A stretch of 64,000 nucleotides of DNA from Rhabdothermincola sediminis. GTDB lineage: Bacteria; Actinomycetota; Acidimicrobiia; Acidimicrobiales; Acidimicrobilacustridaceae. Made by a program: the position numbers and the translations under genes. Below are positions 41,242-49,263 of this stretch, one piece after another (positions within the stretch are counted from its first letter, which is position 1; each line of letters starts with the position of its first letter). The DNA is taken from the NCBI RefSeq assembly GCF_014805525.1, contig NZ_JACFSZ010000005.1, forward strand, positions 1-64,000. Direction: 5' to 3'. A model generated the notes under the pieces. It saw only the letters and a list, made by a program, of their open reading frames with translations, was not told the origin of the DNA and searched no databases.

Positions 41242-42042
41242 TCATCCCGGCGCTCGGGCGACCAGGAACACCACGAGGGGGCGGTACGGGGACATGACCT
41301 CCCTCGCGGCGGCGGTGGCCTCAGCCACCAGACGATGCCTGGAGGAGCGTGGCAGCCCGGCGACGAAGGGGGCGAGATGTGCCTGGCCGAGTCGGTAGGC
41401 GACCAATCGCTCGGGCTCTTCCAGACCGATGTCGACCTCGGTGTCCTCGACCCCGAGCACGTCGAGGCCGGCATCCCGAGCGGCCTGCTCCATGTGACCG
41501 GCAGAGCCGAGCAAGGGGGCTGCCGACTCCTTGAGGGCCACGTACCAGCGGGGAGGTTCCCATCCCGCCGCCACCGCGACGGCGTCGATGGCATCCCGTG
41601 CCTCGTGGTGTGATCGGGAGGAGAACACGTCGGCCAGCACGGCACCGCCCGGCCGTACGGCTCGCCGCAGCTCGACGAGGCCGGCCTGCGGGTCGTCGAG
41701 GTGGTTGAGCACGAAGGCCGCGAACACCGCGTCGAGGGCCCGTGACCGGATGGGCAGCGCTCGCACGTCGGCAACCGTGGCAGGCGGCCGCCGGCTCGGC
41801 GCGATGCGGAGCATGTCTTCGCTGAAGTCGGTCGCGATCACCCTCGCTCCTGAGGAGAGGAGCACGTCGGTGCACGCGCCGGTGCCGGTGCCCACATCGG
41901 CGACCAGGCGGTCGACGAGCGGGTCGGGGCATCGGGTCACGAGGGCCTCGGCGAGTGGGCGATAGACCAGCGAGGCGCCTTCCGACCATGCCCGGGCCGC
42001 GACGCTCCCGTAGTGATCGGGGCGGAGGCCCAAACCGGTCAC
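41242..42042 (-). CDS. Class I SAM-dependent methyltransferase
   Basis: 266 residues from GTG 42040-42042, overlapping the phosphotransferase stop (GTGA). Motif I is VADVGTGTGACTDVLL, followed by RVIATDFSEDMLRIA (acidic end of strand 2), FAAFVLNHLDDPQAGLVELR (motif III/post) and VRPGGAVLADVFSS. The layout is that of UbiE/COQ5-like small-molecule methyltransferases. The C-terminal part ends SPYRPLVVFLVARAPG. Substrate unknown; co-translation with the phosphotransferase suggests both modify the same small molecule, perhaps an alcohol or antibiotic-like compound. Confidence 0.8.
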   Translation of the reverse strand: MTGLGLRPDHYGSVAARAWSEGASLVYRPLAEALVTRCPDPLVDRLVADVGTGTGACTDVLLSSGARVIATDFSEDMLRIAPSRRPPATVADVRALPIRSRALDAVFAAFVLNHLDDPQAGLVELRRAVRPGGAVLADVFSSRSHHEARDAIDAVAVAAGWEPPRWYVALKESAAPLLGSAGHMEQAARDAGLDVLGVEDTEVDIGLEEPERLVAYRLGQAHLAPFVAGLPRSSRHRLVAEATAAAREVMSPYRPLVVFLVARAPG

Positions 42043-43055
42043 CGTAGCCACCGGGTACCCCGGCGGGCGGCCGCCTCCCACCAGCGCAGCTCGGCTTCCT
42101 CCCCGACGGCCTTCTCCCACGCGAATGTCGCCATGATGGCCAGGAGGCTCAGGTCGAGCTGTGCGTCGAACCATCCCGCCGTCACGATGCCCTGCCGCTC
42201 GAGTGCGTCCCGGAAGACGCTGATCGCTTCGTCCTTGGTCTGAGGAAGACGCGCTCGGTTGAGCGCCAGGTACCAGGCAAGGTCGTAGCAGGCCGGGCCC
42301 GAGCCCGGATAGGCCCAATCGAGCAGGATCGTCCGACCGTCGGGATGGGAACCGAGGTTGCCCATCTTCCAGTCCCCGTGCAGGAAGGTCGAGGGCGTCT
42401 GCCGCAAGGCCGCGGCGAGCGGCCCGGGATCGTCGTGGATCGCTCGCACCAGCTCGTGGAGCTGCGGCGCCCGCCGACGGAGCTGCTCCCAGCCCTGTGC
42501 AGCGACCCGGAGCGGGACCGGGACCTGCGGCCGTGTCAGCTCAGGGGCGATGTTGTCCGGTGCGAAGAAGCGGAAGCGGTGCTCCAGCGGCGTCAGCCCG
42601 ATGTGGTCCTGCCAGCCCCAGAAGGTCGCCGAGAACTCGGCGAGGTGATGCAGGAACCCGAGGTGCTGGGTGAGCGCCACTGGACCGTCGCCCTCCGGCA
42701 CGAGCCATCGACCGACGTCGTGCATGAGGATCGTGAGCTCGCACGCCTCGCCTTCGCCGTCGATCGCCATGCCCACCACGGTGTGGTCGATGCTCGCAGG
42801 GGCCGCGGCCATGATCCCGTGTCGCCAGATGAGCAGTGGACGGTGGTCGCGATCACCGGTGACCCGCATGATCCAGTCGCGCTCGTGGGAGAGCGACTTC
42901 ACGAAGTAGGGCCGGCCATCGATCACCACCCGCTCGAAGCGCGACCCGGACTTGCCGTCGCTCGGATCGAGAGGAGTGCGTCGTGTCGCGCCGGTGAGGA
43001 GCTCCTCGGCGGACGACGCCACCCACGGCGTGCTCTGCGTACCCATGCGCCGCAT
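42039..43055 (-). CDS. Phosphotransferase of the aminoglycoside phosphotransferase (APH) family
   Basis: 338 residues from ATG 43053-43055; a second ATG at 43044-43046. Kinase-like fold: Brenner-type catalytic loop TFLHGDWKMGNLGSHPDG (H-G-D-x-x-x-x-N) and the metal-binding LLDWAYPGSGPACYDLAWYL (D-W). Between them the sequence follows APH/choline-kinase-like proteins. The nucleotide-binding Lys may be VKSLSHERD. Substrate unknown; such genes are often non-resistance small-molecule kinases. Upstream lies the HU gene terminator-like stem. Confidence 0.8.
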   Translation of the reverse strand: MRRMGTQSTPWVASSAEELLTGATRRTPLDPSDGKSGSRFERVVIDGRPYFVKSLSHERDWIMRVTGDRDHRPLLIWRHGIMAAAPASIDHTVVGMAIDGEGEACELTILMHDVGRWLVPEGDGPVALTQHLGFLHHLAEFSATFWGWQDHIGLTPLEHRFRFFAPDNIAPELTRPQVPVPLRVAAQGWEQLRRRAPQLHELVRAIHDDPGPLAAALRQTPSTFLHGDWKMGNLGSHPDGRTILLDWAYPGSGPACYDLAWYLALNRARLPQTKDEAISVFRDALERQGIVTAGWFDAQLDLSLLAIMATFAWEKAVGEEAELRWWEAAARRGTRWLR

Positions 43056-43090
43056 GCCCCCTTCATTCGCCGCCGGGATGCCGCCGTGAT

Positions 43091-43137
43091 CGTCGTCCTC
43101 GCCGGCTGCAAGCGGTTTGCAGCCGGCGAGGACGACG
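43091..43137 (-). terminator. Perfect 21-bp stem-loop downstream of the HU gene
   Basis: Arms 43091-43111 and 43117-43137 are perfectly complementary, enclosing a 5-base loop GCGGT. The stem begins 60 bases past the HU stop. On the transcribed strand no run of U follows the stem, a feature of many actinobacterial terminators. It also separates HU from the phosphotransferase gene, whose start is at 43055. Confidence 0.65.
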
Positions 43138-43196
43138 GATGACCGTGCGGGGCGGCCGTTTCGAGCGCTCTGAGAGACGGCCCCCTACCGGCCTGG

Positions 43197-43595
43197 TCAG
43201 CGGCGGCGAGCTGCGGTCTTCTTGGCGGGTGCCTTCTTGGCAGGTGCCTTCTTGGCAGGTGCCTTCTTGGCCGCCGCCCGCTTCGCTGGTGCCTTCTTGG
43301 CGGCCTTCTTCACCACCTTGCCGGTGTTGACGGCGTCCTTGAAGGCCTTCAGAGGCGTGATCCGCGCTTTGCGGGAGGCCTTGATGCGGATCGTCTCGCC
43401 GGTCGCGGGGTTGCGACCCATGCGGGCGGGGCGGTCGACCCGAGCGAACTTCGCGAAGCCCGGGATGGAGACCGGCTCGCCGGTCGCGACCGTCTCGGTG
43501 ACCACATCGACGAAGGAAGCGAGGAACGCCTCTGCGGTCTTGCGGTCGGTGTCGTTGCGCTCGGCGAGTGCGAGCACGAGTTCCCTGCGATTCAT
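43197..43595 (-). CDS. hup: HU-type nucleoid protein with lysine-rich tail
   Basis: 132 residues, ATG 43593-43595 with GGAGGT ribosome site. Residues 1-90 are the HU/IHF core (MNRRELVLALAERNDTDRKT, IPGFAKFARVDRPARMGRNP, GETIRIKASRKARITPLKAF). Residues 91-132 are a low-complexity Lys/Ala/Pro tail (AAKKAPAKKAPAKKAPAKKT), as in mycobacterial HupB and Streptomyces HupS. Binds DNA without strong sequence preference and compacts the nucleoid; the tail adds non-specific DNA contacts. Divergent from the DUF7065-like gene across 233 bases. Confidence 0.92.
   Translation of the reverse strand: MNRRELVLALAERNDTDRKTAEAFLASFVDVVTETVATGEPVSIPGFAKFARVDRPARMGRNPATGETIRIKASRKARITPLKAFKDAVNTGKVVKKAAKKAPAKRAAAKKAPAKKAPAKKAPAKKTAARRR
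43216..43275. repeat. 15-base tandem repeats encoding the PAKKA tail
   Basis: Four consecutive 15-base units, the two central ones identical (CTTCTTGGCAGGTGC) and the outer ones with one or more changes. Each encodes AKKAP. Such repeats are prone to length change by slippage, so tail length may vary between strains. Confidence 0.8.
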
Positions 43596-43828
43596 TGGAC
43601 CTCCGTCGTGCTGTGTTGCAGGCGGGCGCCAGCCTTGCACCCCGGCGGGCGGGGATGTGGGATCTTCCCGCCGTCCGCCCATTCTTTCCTGTCCGTCGCA
43701 CACCGTCGAACACGAGGGTGCCGATCGCGGGGTTGTCGCCGTCCCGGTGCACTCCTTGCGACCCGGCTCCGGTTCCTGGTCGACTTGTCGCTGCACGCTG
43801 AGGACGCGCCATCGCCCGAGGAGACCCG

Positions 43829-44926
43829 ATGCTCTCAGCCGCCGACGACTATCCGATCCACCAGATCGCCGAGCCGGTCCGCTACGCGGGCACCAGCGAC
43901 CGCAACTTCTACGACCGCTACTACTTCAACCTCCACGCCTCGAGCGGAGAGCTGTTCATGGTGATGGGGATGGGGCAGTATCCCAACCTCGCGGTGCAGG
44001 ACGCGTTCTGCCTGCTGCGACGGGGCACCGAGCACCGGGTCGTGCGGGCGTCGAGGGAGCTCGGCGATCGCATGGACACCACGGTCGGGCCCTTCCGGAT
44101 CGAGGTGCTCGAACCGCTGCACCGGCTGCGCTTCGTGCTCGAACCGAACGAGTGGGGTCTCGCCGCCGATCTCATCTGGGAGGGCGCCATTCCGGCCTTC
44201 GAGGAGCCGCGCCATCACATCAGGCTCCACGGCCGCGTCCTGTTCGACACCATGCGCCTGGCACAGACGGGACGCTGGAGCGGCATCCTCCACGTCGACG
44301 GGGAGGACATCCCGGTGACCCCTGACCGGTGGAAGGGCACCAGGGATCGCTCATGGGGAGTGCGCCCGGTCGGTGAGCCCGAGCCAGCGGGCATCCGTGC
44401 TGACCAGCCGCTGTTCTTCAACCTCTGGAACTACGCGCCCATGCAGTTCGACGACCACTCGATCCTCTACATCGTGCAGGAGTGGGCCGACGGCCAGCGC
44501 GTCATGGACGAGGCGGTTCGGGTGTGGGCCGATCCTGCTCGGGAGCCGGAGTGGTTGGGTCGCCCGGAGCACGAGCTGTCGATCAGGCCCGGCACCCGGG
44601 AGGTCGACTCCGCGGTCATCTCCTTCCCTCAGGCACCAGGGGGAGCGTTCGATGTCCGCGTCACCCACTTGCTCGAGGCACACATCGGCATCGGGACCGG
44701 GTACGGCTTCGACGCCGACTGGCGCCACGGCATGTGGCAGGGGCCCCTCGTCGTGCAGGGGGTCTCGCTCGACGTGGAGGCTGATCGCGATCGCTTCTTC
44801 GGGATCGTGGACTGCGTGGCCCGCTTCGAGTCGTCGACCGGCGAGGTTGGGTACGGCCTGCACGAGTACTTGTTCCTCGGTCCTCACGAGAAGTACGGCT
44901 TCACGAGCTTCATGGACGTGCCCTGA
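43829..44926 (+). CDS. Uncharacterised protein, DUF7064/7065-like (lipocalin-like double domain)
   Basis: 365 residues, ATG 43829 with GAGGAG 7 bases upstream. Rich in beta strands and aromatic residues: FYDRYYFNLHASSGELFMVM, LRFVLEPNEWGLAADLIWEG, RWKGTRDRSWGVRPVGEPEP and LFFNLWNYAPMQFDDHSILY. The GTRDRSWG...W...P pattern is typical of the two-domain families around DUF7064/7065, related in style to AttH/CrtC-like lipocalin folds. No signal peptide. Function not known; such genes often lie near lipid or steroid catabolism genes. Monocistronic; 222 bases separate it from the regulator gene. Confidence 0.65.
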   Translation: MLSAADDYPIHQIAEPVRYAGTSDRNFYDRYYFNLHASSGELFMVMGMGQYPNLAVQDAFCLLRRGTEHRVVRASRELGDRMDTTVGPFRIEVLEPLHRLRFVLEPNEWGLAADLIWEGAIPAFEEPRHHIRLHGRVLFDTMRLAQTGRWSGILHVDGEDIPVTPDRWKGTRDRSWGVRPVGEPEPAGIRADQPLFFNLWNYAPMQFDDHSILYIVQEWADGQRVMDEAVRVWADPAREPEWLGRPEHELSIRPGTREVDSAVISFPQAPGGAFDVRVTHLLEAHIGIGTGYGFDADWRHGMWQGPLVVQGVSLDVEADRDRFFGIVDCVARFESSTGEVGYGLHEYLFLGPHEKYGFTSFMDVP

Positions 44927-44972
44927 GACTGCTCCGCCCTCTCCGGCCGCTGAGGCGCGCCCCGGTGCTTGA

Positions 44973-45000
44973 TGCCTCATGATGGTTGCGTCATGAAGGT
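44973..45000 (+). promoter_or_regulatory. Two 14-base direct repeats upstream of the TPR/winged-helix gene
   Basis: TGCCTCATGATGGT is followed directly by TGCGTCATGAAGGT (12 of 14 identical). An AT-rich hexamer, ATAAAA at 45011-45016, starts 11 bases after the repeats and could belong to the promoter. Direct repeats of short units near the -35 region are the known binding pattern of SARP-type regulators, and the downstream gene encodes a protein with a related DNA-binding domain. Confidence 0.45.
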
Positions 45001-45148
45001 TGGCGGGGTTATAAAACGTCGTTCAACCAGCGGCTCCGGCGACGTCCAGGGCCGGCTGGCAGCGCACCGTGGGGCCCGTGGACAGTGCGCGGTAGTCATC
45101 GGGGAAACGAGGTGGCACGCGCCTCGACGGAGGAGACGGGATCACGAC

Positions 45149-46756
45149 ATGGCGAAGGTGCCGTCCGCGACCACGGCCGGAGGGTCCGACGAACCGGCGA
45201 TGGTCCTCGAGCAGATGGCAGTCGAGGTGCTGACCACCGGCGCTCCCCGGTCGCTCGCACCACAGCTCGACGAGCTGCTGGGTCTGGAACTCGAGGAGCG
45301 ACCCTTCGCCGGCCTGCTCGTCGCTGCCGCCTACCACGACGTCTACCGGGGTCACCCCCGGGTCGTCGAGCTCGTGGAGGCAGCCTGGGAGCAGTTGCTC
45401 CGCCAGCAAGACGAGCAGGGCCTCGGAGTGGCTGCCAACGTGCGAGCCAACATCGCCTTCGCTCGCGGTGACCTGGACGAGGCACTGGCCTGGTGGAGGC
45501 GGTGCCTGGATCTGCTCGATGGCGGCGTGCCGCTGGGCGCGACCGCGCTCGCACACCTCTCCGTGGAGGCGTACCGCAGGGGTGACCTCCATGGCGCCAT
45601 CGCCCGGGCTGAGGAAGCCAGGTCGAAGCTGATGGCTGCGGGCGACCGGCCGGCGCAGCTCGTCCCGCTCGTCTATCTCGTGCTGTACGACCTCAACCTC
45701 GGCGATTTCGCCCGAGCCGAGATAGAGCTCGATCGAGCCGACGGCATCTGGAAGGAGATCGCGAGCGTAGGAGTACGCAACGACGGTCCGCTGCTGAGTG
45801 CGCTGCGAGGAGTCCTCGAGGCGCTCCGAGGTCACCGGGGGGAGTCGGACGCCGCGTTCGCGCAGGCGCTGGCAAGGGCTGACGAGCTGTCGGCCCCCTG
45901 GTACGCGGTGATGGCCCGGTGCATGCGTGGCGAGTTCACCGCTGCATGGGAGCCCGAGCGCTCGCTCGCTGACGGTCACCGGGCCCGTGAGGAGGCCCTG
46001 GCGATCGGTGACCGCTGGTGGACCAGCCTCAGCGTGCTGGCCGAGGCATCCGCCTTGCGTGAGCTCGCACGCTTCGAAGAGGCGATCGAGCGGTACGGCC
46101 ACGCGGCCGAGGACCTCTCGAACCCCCTCGAACGGGCGCGAGCCCTGGTCGGGATGGGGGAGACCCATCTGCGATCGGGCGACCGTCCTGCGGCACGGGC
46201 GGCGTTCGAGGAGGCGTTGGGCCTCGTCGAACCCGCGGACGCCCGCTACTGGGTCGCGAGGGTGTGCGCGGGTCTGGCCGCAGCGGAGCGAGACCGGGGA
46301 CAACGGTGGATCGCCCGGGCCCGGGCATGCAGCGACGCTGACCCCGCCTACGACTTCCTCCGCCCGAGCGACACGCTGCGCATCGAGCTCACCGGCCGGC
46401 CCTCGGTGCACCTCGGCGGTCAGCGGGTGGTCTTCCTGACCAGGCACGCCGAGGTCTCGGTCCAAGCGCTCGCCCTTGCGGGGGAGCGGGGGGTGGAGGC
46501 GAGGGTGCTGGCCGAGGCGCTCTGGCCCGCAGCCGCACCCACGCGGCGCAACCACCGACTTCGTACGCTGCTCTGGCAGGTCCGCAACGGACTGGGCTCG
46601 CAGGCCTGGCGAGTGGCGCGGCGAGGCGAACGCCTCGTACTCGACCTGTCAGGGGTGGAGATCGTGGGTGACGCCACGACGCTCGATGACCGCGCGACGG
46701 GGACCGGCCTCCTCCTGCGCGACGTGCTCGCCGAGCTGGACCTCACGGGCAGGTAG
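45149..46756 (+). CDS. TPR protein with C-terminal winged-helix domain (putative regulator)
   Basis: 535 residues, ATG 45149 with GGAGGAGACGGG upstream. Residues about 20-430 are helical repeats of the TPR type (for example LAHLSVEAYRRGDLHGAIAR, ALVGMGETHLRSGDRPAARA, AFEEALGLVEPADARYWVAR). Residues about 445-520 form a winged-helix-like domain (LTGRPSVHLGGQRVVFLTRH, VLAEALWPAAAPTRRNHRLR, TLLWQVRNGLGSQAWRVARR), close to the OmpR-type DNA-binding domain of SARP regulators. In SARPs that domain is at the N-terminus; here it is at the end. It leads a unidirectional cluster with the NTF2-like, DUF6351 and wecB genes. Confidence 0.7.
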   Translation: MAKVPSATTAGGSDEPAMVLEQMAVEVLTTGAPRSLAPQLDELLGLELEERPFAGLLVAAAYHDVYRGHPRVVELVEAAWEQLLRQQDEQGLGVAANVRANIAFARGDLDEALAWWRRCLDLLDGGVPLGATALAHLSVEAYRRGDLHGAIARAEEARSKLMAAGDRPAQLVPLVYLVLYDLNLGDFARAEIELDRADGIWKEIASVGVRNDGPLLSALRGVLEALRGHRGESDAAFAQALARADELSAPWYAVMARCMRGEFTAAWEPERSLADGHRAREEALAIGDRWWTSLSVLAEASALRELARFEEAIERYGHAAEDLSNPLERARALVGMGETHLRSGDRPAARAAFEEALGLVEPADARYWVARVCAGLAAAERDRGQRWIARARACSDADPAYDFLRPSDTLRIELTGRPSVHLGGQRVVFLTRHAEVSVQALALAGERGVEARVLAEALWPAAAPTRRNHRLRTLLWQVRNGLGSQAWRVARRGERLVLDLSGVEIVGDATTLDDRATGTGLLLRDVLAELDLTGR

Positions 46757-46789
46757 CGGCCTCTGCATGCCTGCGCAAGACTCCTCGAC

Positions 46790-47257
46790 ATGGGTCGATG
46801 GAGCCGGGACGAGATCGAGCAGGCGTTCGAGGAGTACCAGCGGGCAGCACTCGTCGCCGGCACCACAGGTGACTGGAACGGTTGGGCGGACCTGTTCACC
46901 GAGGACGCCACCTACGTCGAGCACCACTACGGCACGATGGGTGGGAGGGAGGCGATCCGGCGATGGATCACCGAGACCATGTCGTCGTTCCCCGGCCGGG
47001 AGATGCCTCACTTCCCGGTCGAGTGGTACGTGATCGACGAGGAGCGGGGTTGGGTGGTGTGCCAGGTGTGGAACCGCATGGCCGACCCGGGTGACGGATC
47101 CCTGCACCAGGCGTACAACTTCACGCTGCTGAAGTACGCGGGGCACGGCAAGTGGTCCTACGAGGAAGACGTCTACAACCCGGCGCACTTCGCGACCATG
47201 GTCCAGGGCTGGATGGAGGCCAGGGAGCGGCTCGATCGGCAGACGACCGATGGGTGA
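46790..47257 (+). CDS. SnoaL/NTF2-like protein
   Basis: 155 residues, ATG 46790, 33 bases after the regulator stop. NTF2-like cone fold: EIEQAFEEYQRAALVAGTTG, WADLFTEDATYVEHHYGTMG, GREAIRRWITETMSSFPGRE and a beta sheet ending YNFTLLKYAGHGKWSYEEDV. Members act as small isomerases, dehydratases or lipid-binding proteins, including SnoaL polyketide cyclases and steroid isomerase-like enzymes; the exact role is open. Overlaps the next gene by 8 bases. Confidence 0.75.
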   Translation: MGRWSRDEIEQAFEEYQRAALVAGTTGDWNGWADLFTEDATYVEHHYGTMGGREAIRRWITETMSSFPGREMPHFPVEWYVIDEERGWVVCQVWNRMADPGDGSLHQAYNFTLLKYAGHGKWSYEEDVYNPAHFATMVQGWMEARERLDRQTTDG

Positions 47258-49262
47258 CCGCCGCCGAGACCGCCGCTGGCCGGCGGTCGTGGTGTCCGCG
47301 CTGGCCCTCGCCGGTTGCACGAGCGGGTCAGGTGGCGCGGGATCGGTGGGCGCCGATGTCGCCGACTCGAGCCCGCTGCGGATCGAGGCCCTCTCGACCC
47401 GACCTGAGTACGTGACCGGCGGTGACGTCCTGGTCGCCGTCCGGGCAGGCGATGAGGATCTCGGCGGCGTCGCCGTCGAGGTGGACGGCCGTGACGTGAC
47501 CGCCGCCTTCGCCTTCGACGGTGACCAGCTCGTCGGGCTGGTCGCCGGCCTACCCGAAGGCGACAGCACGATCCGTGCCACTCGCGGGCGTGATCGCGCC
47601 GAACTGGTGGTGACCAGCCATTCCACCACTGGGCCGTTGTTCTCGGGGCCGTTGCTCGAACCCTTCGTATGCACGACCGTGCAGAACGGGCTCGGGCCAC
47701 CCACCGACGCCGCCTGCTCGGCGCCGGCTCAGGTGACCCAGGAGGAGGTCGGTGGGGTGGCCACCACTGTCGAGCGGGGCGTCCTCGGGCGCTCCGCTTA
47801 CACGATCGCGGTTCCCCGTGAGGGCTGGAACCGCAGGCTGGTCTACCGCTTCGGCGGGGGTTGCGGGAGCACCTACAGCCAGGGTCGCTCGCTGGTCGAG
47901 GCGACAGATCCGAGCCTGCTGTCCAGGGGCTATGCGGTGGTGACGTCGAGCCTCAACACCTTCCAGAACCTCTGCAACTCGGTGGTGTCCGCGGAGGTGG
48001 CGCTGATGGTGAAAGAGCACTTCATCGAGCGTTACGGCTTGCCGCGGTTCACGATCGGCGAGGGAGGATCCGGTGGCGCGATCCAGCAACTCCAGATCGC
48101 GCAGAACTATCCCGGAATCCTCGATGCGCTCGCGCCCACCGTCCCGTTCCCGGATGCCGCGAGCATCGCGCCGGGGGTCACGGACTGCGGGTTGCTCGAC
48201 CGCTACTACCGCACGGCCGAAGGTGCTCGCCTCAGCGAGACGCAGCGCGCCGCGATCAACGGTCACCGAACGACCGGAACCTGCGAGCTGTGGGTGAACA
48301 CGTTCCTCCAGCTCCTCGACCCCACCCGTGGCTGCTCGGCCGAGCTGGATCCGAGCAAGATCTACGACCGCGACCGCAACCCCGGCGGGGTCCGCTGCAC
48401 CTTCCAGGACAGCAACGTCAACATCTACGGCCGCGATCCCGTCACCGGCTTCGCCCGCCGCCCGCTCGACAACACCGGCGTCCAGTACGGCCTCGAGGCC
48501 CTGCGTGACGGAGCGATAACCGTCGATGAGTTCATCGACCTCAACGAGTACATCGGAGGCTACGACATCGATGGTCGGATCGTGCCTCAGCGCATGGCCG
48601 CGACCGAGGAAGACATGCGAGTCGCCTACGCGACCGGTCAGGTGTTGCACGGCCAGGGCCTGTGGGGCGTGCCGATCATCCTCACCGACGTCTACACCGA
48701 CGACCAGGGCGACATCCACGACCGGCAGCGGCTCTTCGCCATCCGGGAGCGGCTCCGTGGTCCCGACGGTGCCTTGGACCCCAACCTGGTGCTCTGGACC
48801 GTGCCCGGCATGGGCGCGTTGGCCCAGACGCTGATCGGAGCCGTCAGTCAGGGTGCCGACGCGGTCGGTGTGTTGGATGAGTGGCTGACGAAGGCGGCGG
48901 GCGACACCTCCGGACGATCGTGGTCCGAGAAGCTGGCCGCCAACCGGCCGACCGGCGCGGTGGACAGCTGCGTGCTGCCAGATGGCGAGCGACTCAGCGG
49001 TCCTGGCGTCAACGACGAGGACAACGCGTGCACCCGTGCCTATCCGGTCAAGGGTGATCCACGGCGTGCTGCGGGTGCACCGCTGGTCAACGACATCGGG
49101 AAGTGCCGCCTCGTACCCATCGATCCCGGCTCCTACGGCGTCACGCTCAGCGAAGGCCAGCGCCGGAGGCTGGAGGTCATCTTCCCCGATGGGGTGTGCG
49201 ACTGGAGTCACCCCGGCGTCGGTCAAGTGCCGATCGACGGCACGTGGTTGCGGTTCGGTTGA
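47250..49262 (+). CDS. Lipoprotein of the DUF6351 family, alpha/beta-hydrolase-like
   Basis: 670 residues, ATG 47250. The N-terminus WPAVVVSALALAGCTSG is a short lipobox signal (ALAGC), so the protein is secreted and lipid-anchored. After a low-complexity linker and a beta domain (TTVERGVLGRSAYTIAVPRE, YRFGGGCGSTYSQGRSLVEA), a nucleophile-elbow-like FTIGEGGSGGAIQQLQIAQN occurs near residue 275 (GGSGG). Overall it fits the DUF6351 family of large extracellular hydrolase-like proteins; substrate unknown. Several Cys pairs suggest disulfides. The wecB start follows one base after the stop. Confidence 0.7.
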   Translation: MGDRRRDRRWPAVVVSALALAGCTSGSGGAGSVGADVADSSPLRIEALSTRPEYVTGGDVLVAVRAGDEDLGGVAVEVDGRDVTAAFAFDGDQLVGLVAGLPEGDSTIRATRGRDRAELVVTSHSTTGPLFSGPLLEPFVCTTVQNGLGPPTDAACSAPAQVTQEEVGGVATTVERGVLGRSAYTIAVPREGWNRRLVYRFGGGCGSTYSQGRSLVEATDPSLLSRGYAVVTSSLNTFQNLCNSVVSAEVALMVKEHFIERYGLPRFTIGEGGSGGAIQQLQIAQNYPGILDALAPTVPFPDAASIAPGVTDCGLLDRYYRTAEGARLSETQRAAINGHRTTGTCELWVNTFLQLLDPTRGCSAELDPSKIYDRDRNPGGVRCTFQDSNVNIYGRDPVTGFARRPLDNTGVQYGLEALRDGAITVDEFIDLNEYIGGYDIDGRIVPQRMAATEEDMRVAYATGQVLHGQGLWGVPIILTDVYTDDQGDIHDRQRLFAIRERLRGPDGALDPNLVLWTVPGMGALAQTLIGAVSQGADAVGVLDEWLTKAAGDTSGRSWSEKLAANRPTGAVDSCVLPDGERLSGPGVNDEDNACTRAYPVKGDPRRAAGAPLVNDIGKCRLVPIDPGSYGVTLSEGQRRRLEVIFPDGVCDWSHPGVGQVPIDGTWLRFG

Positions 49263-49263
49263 C

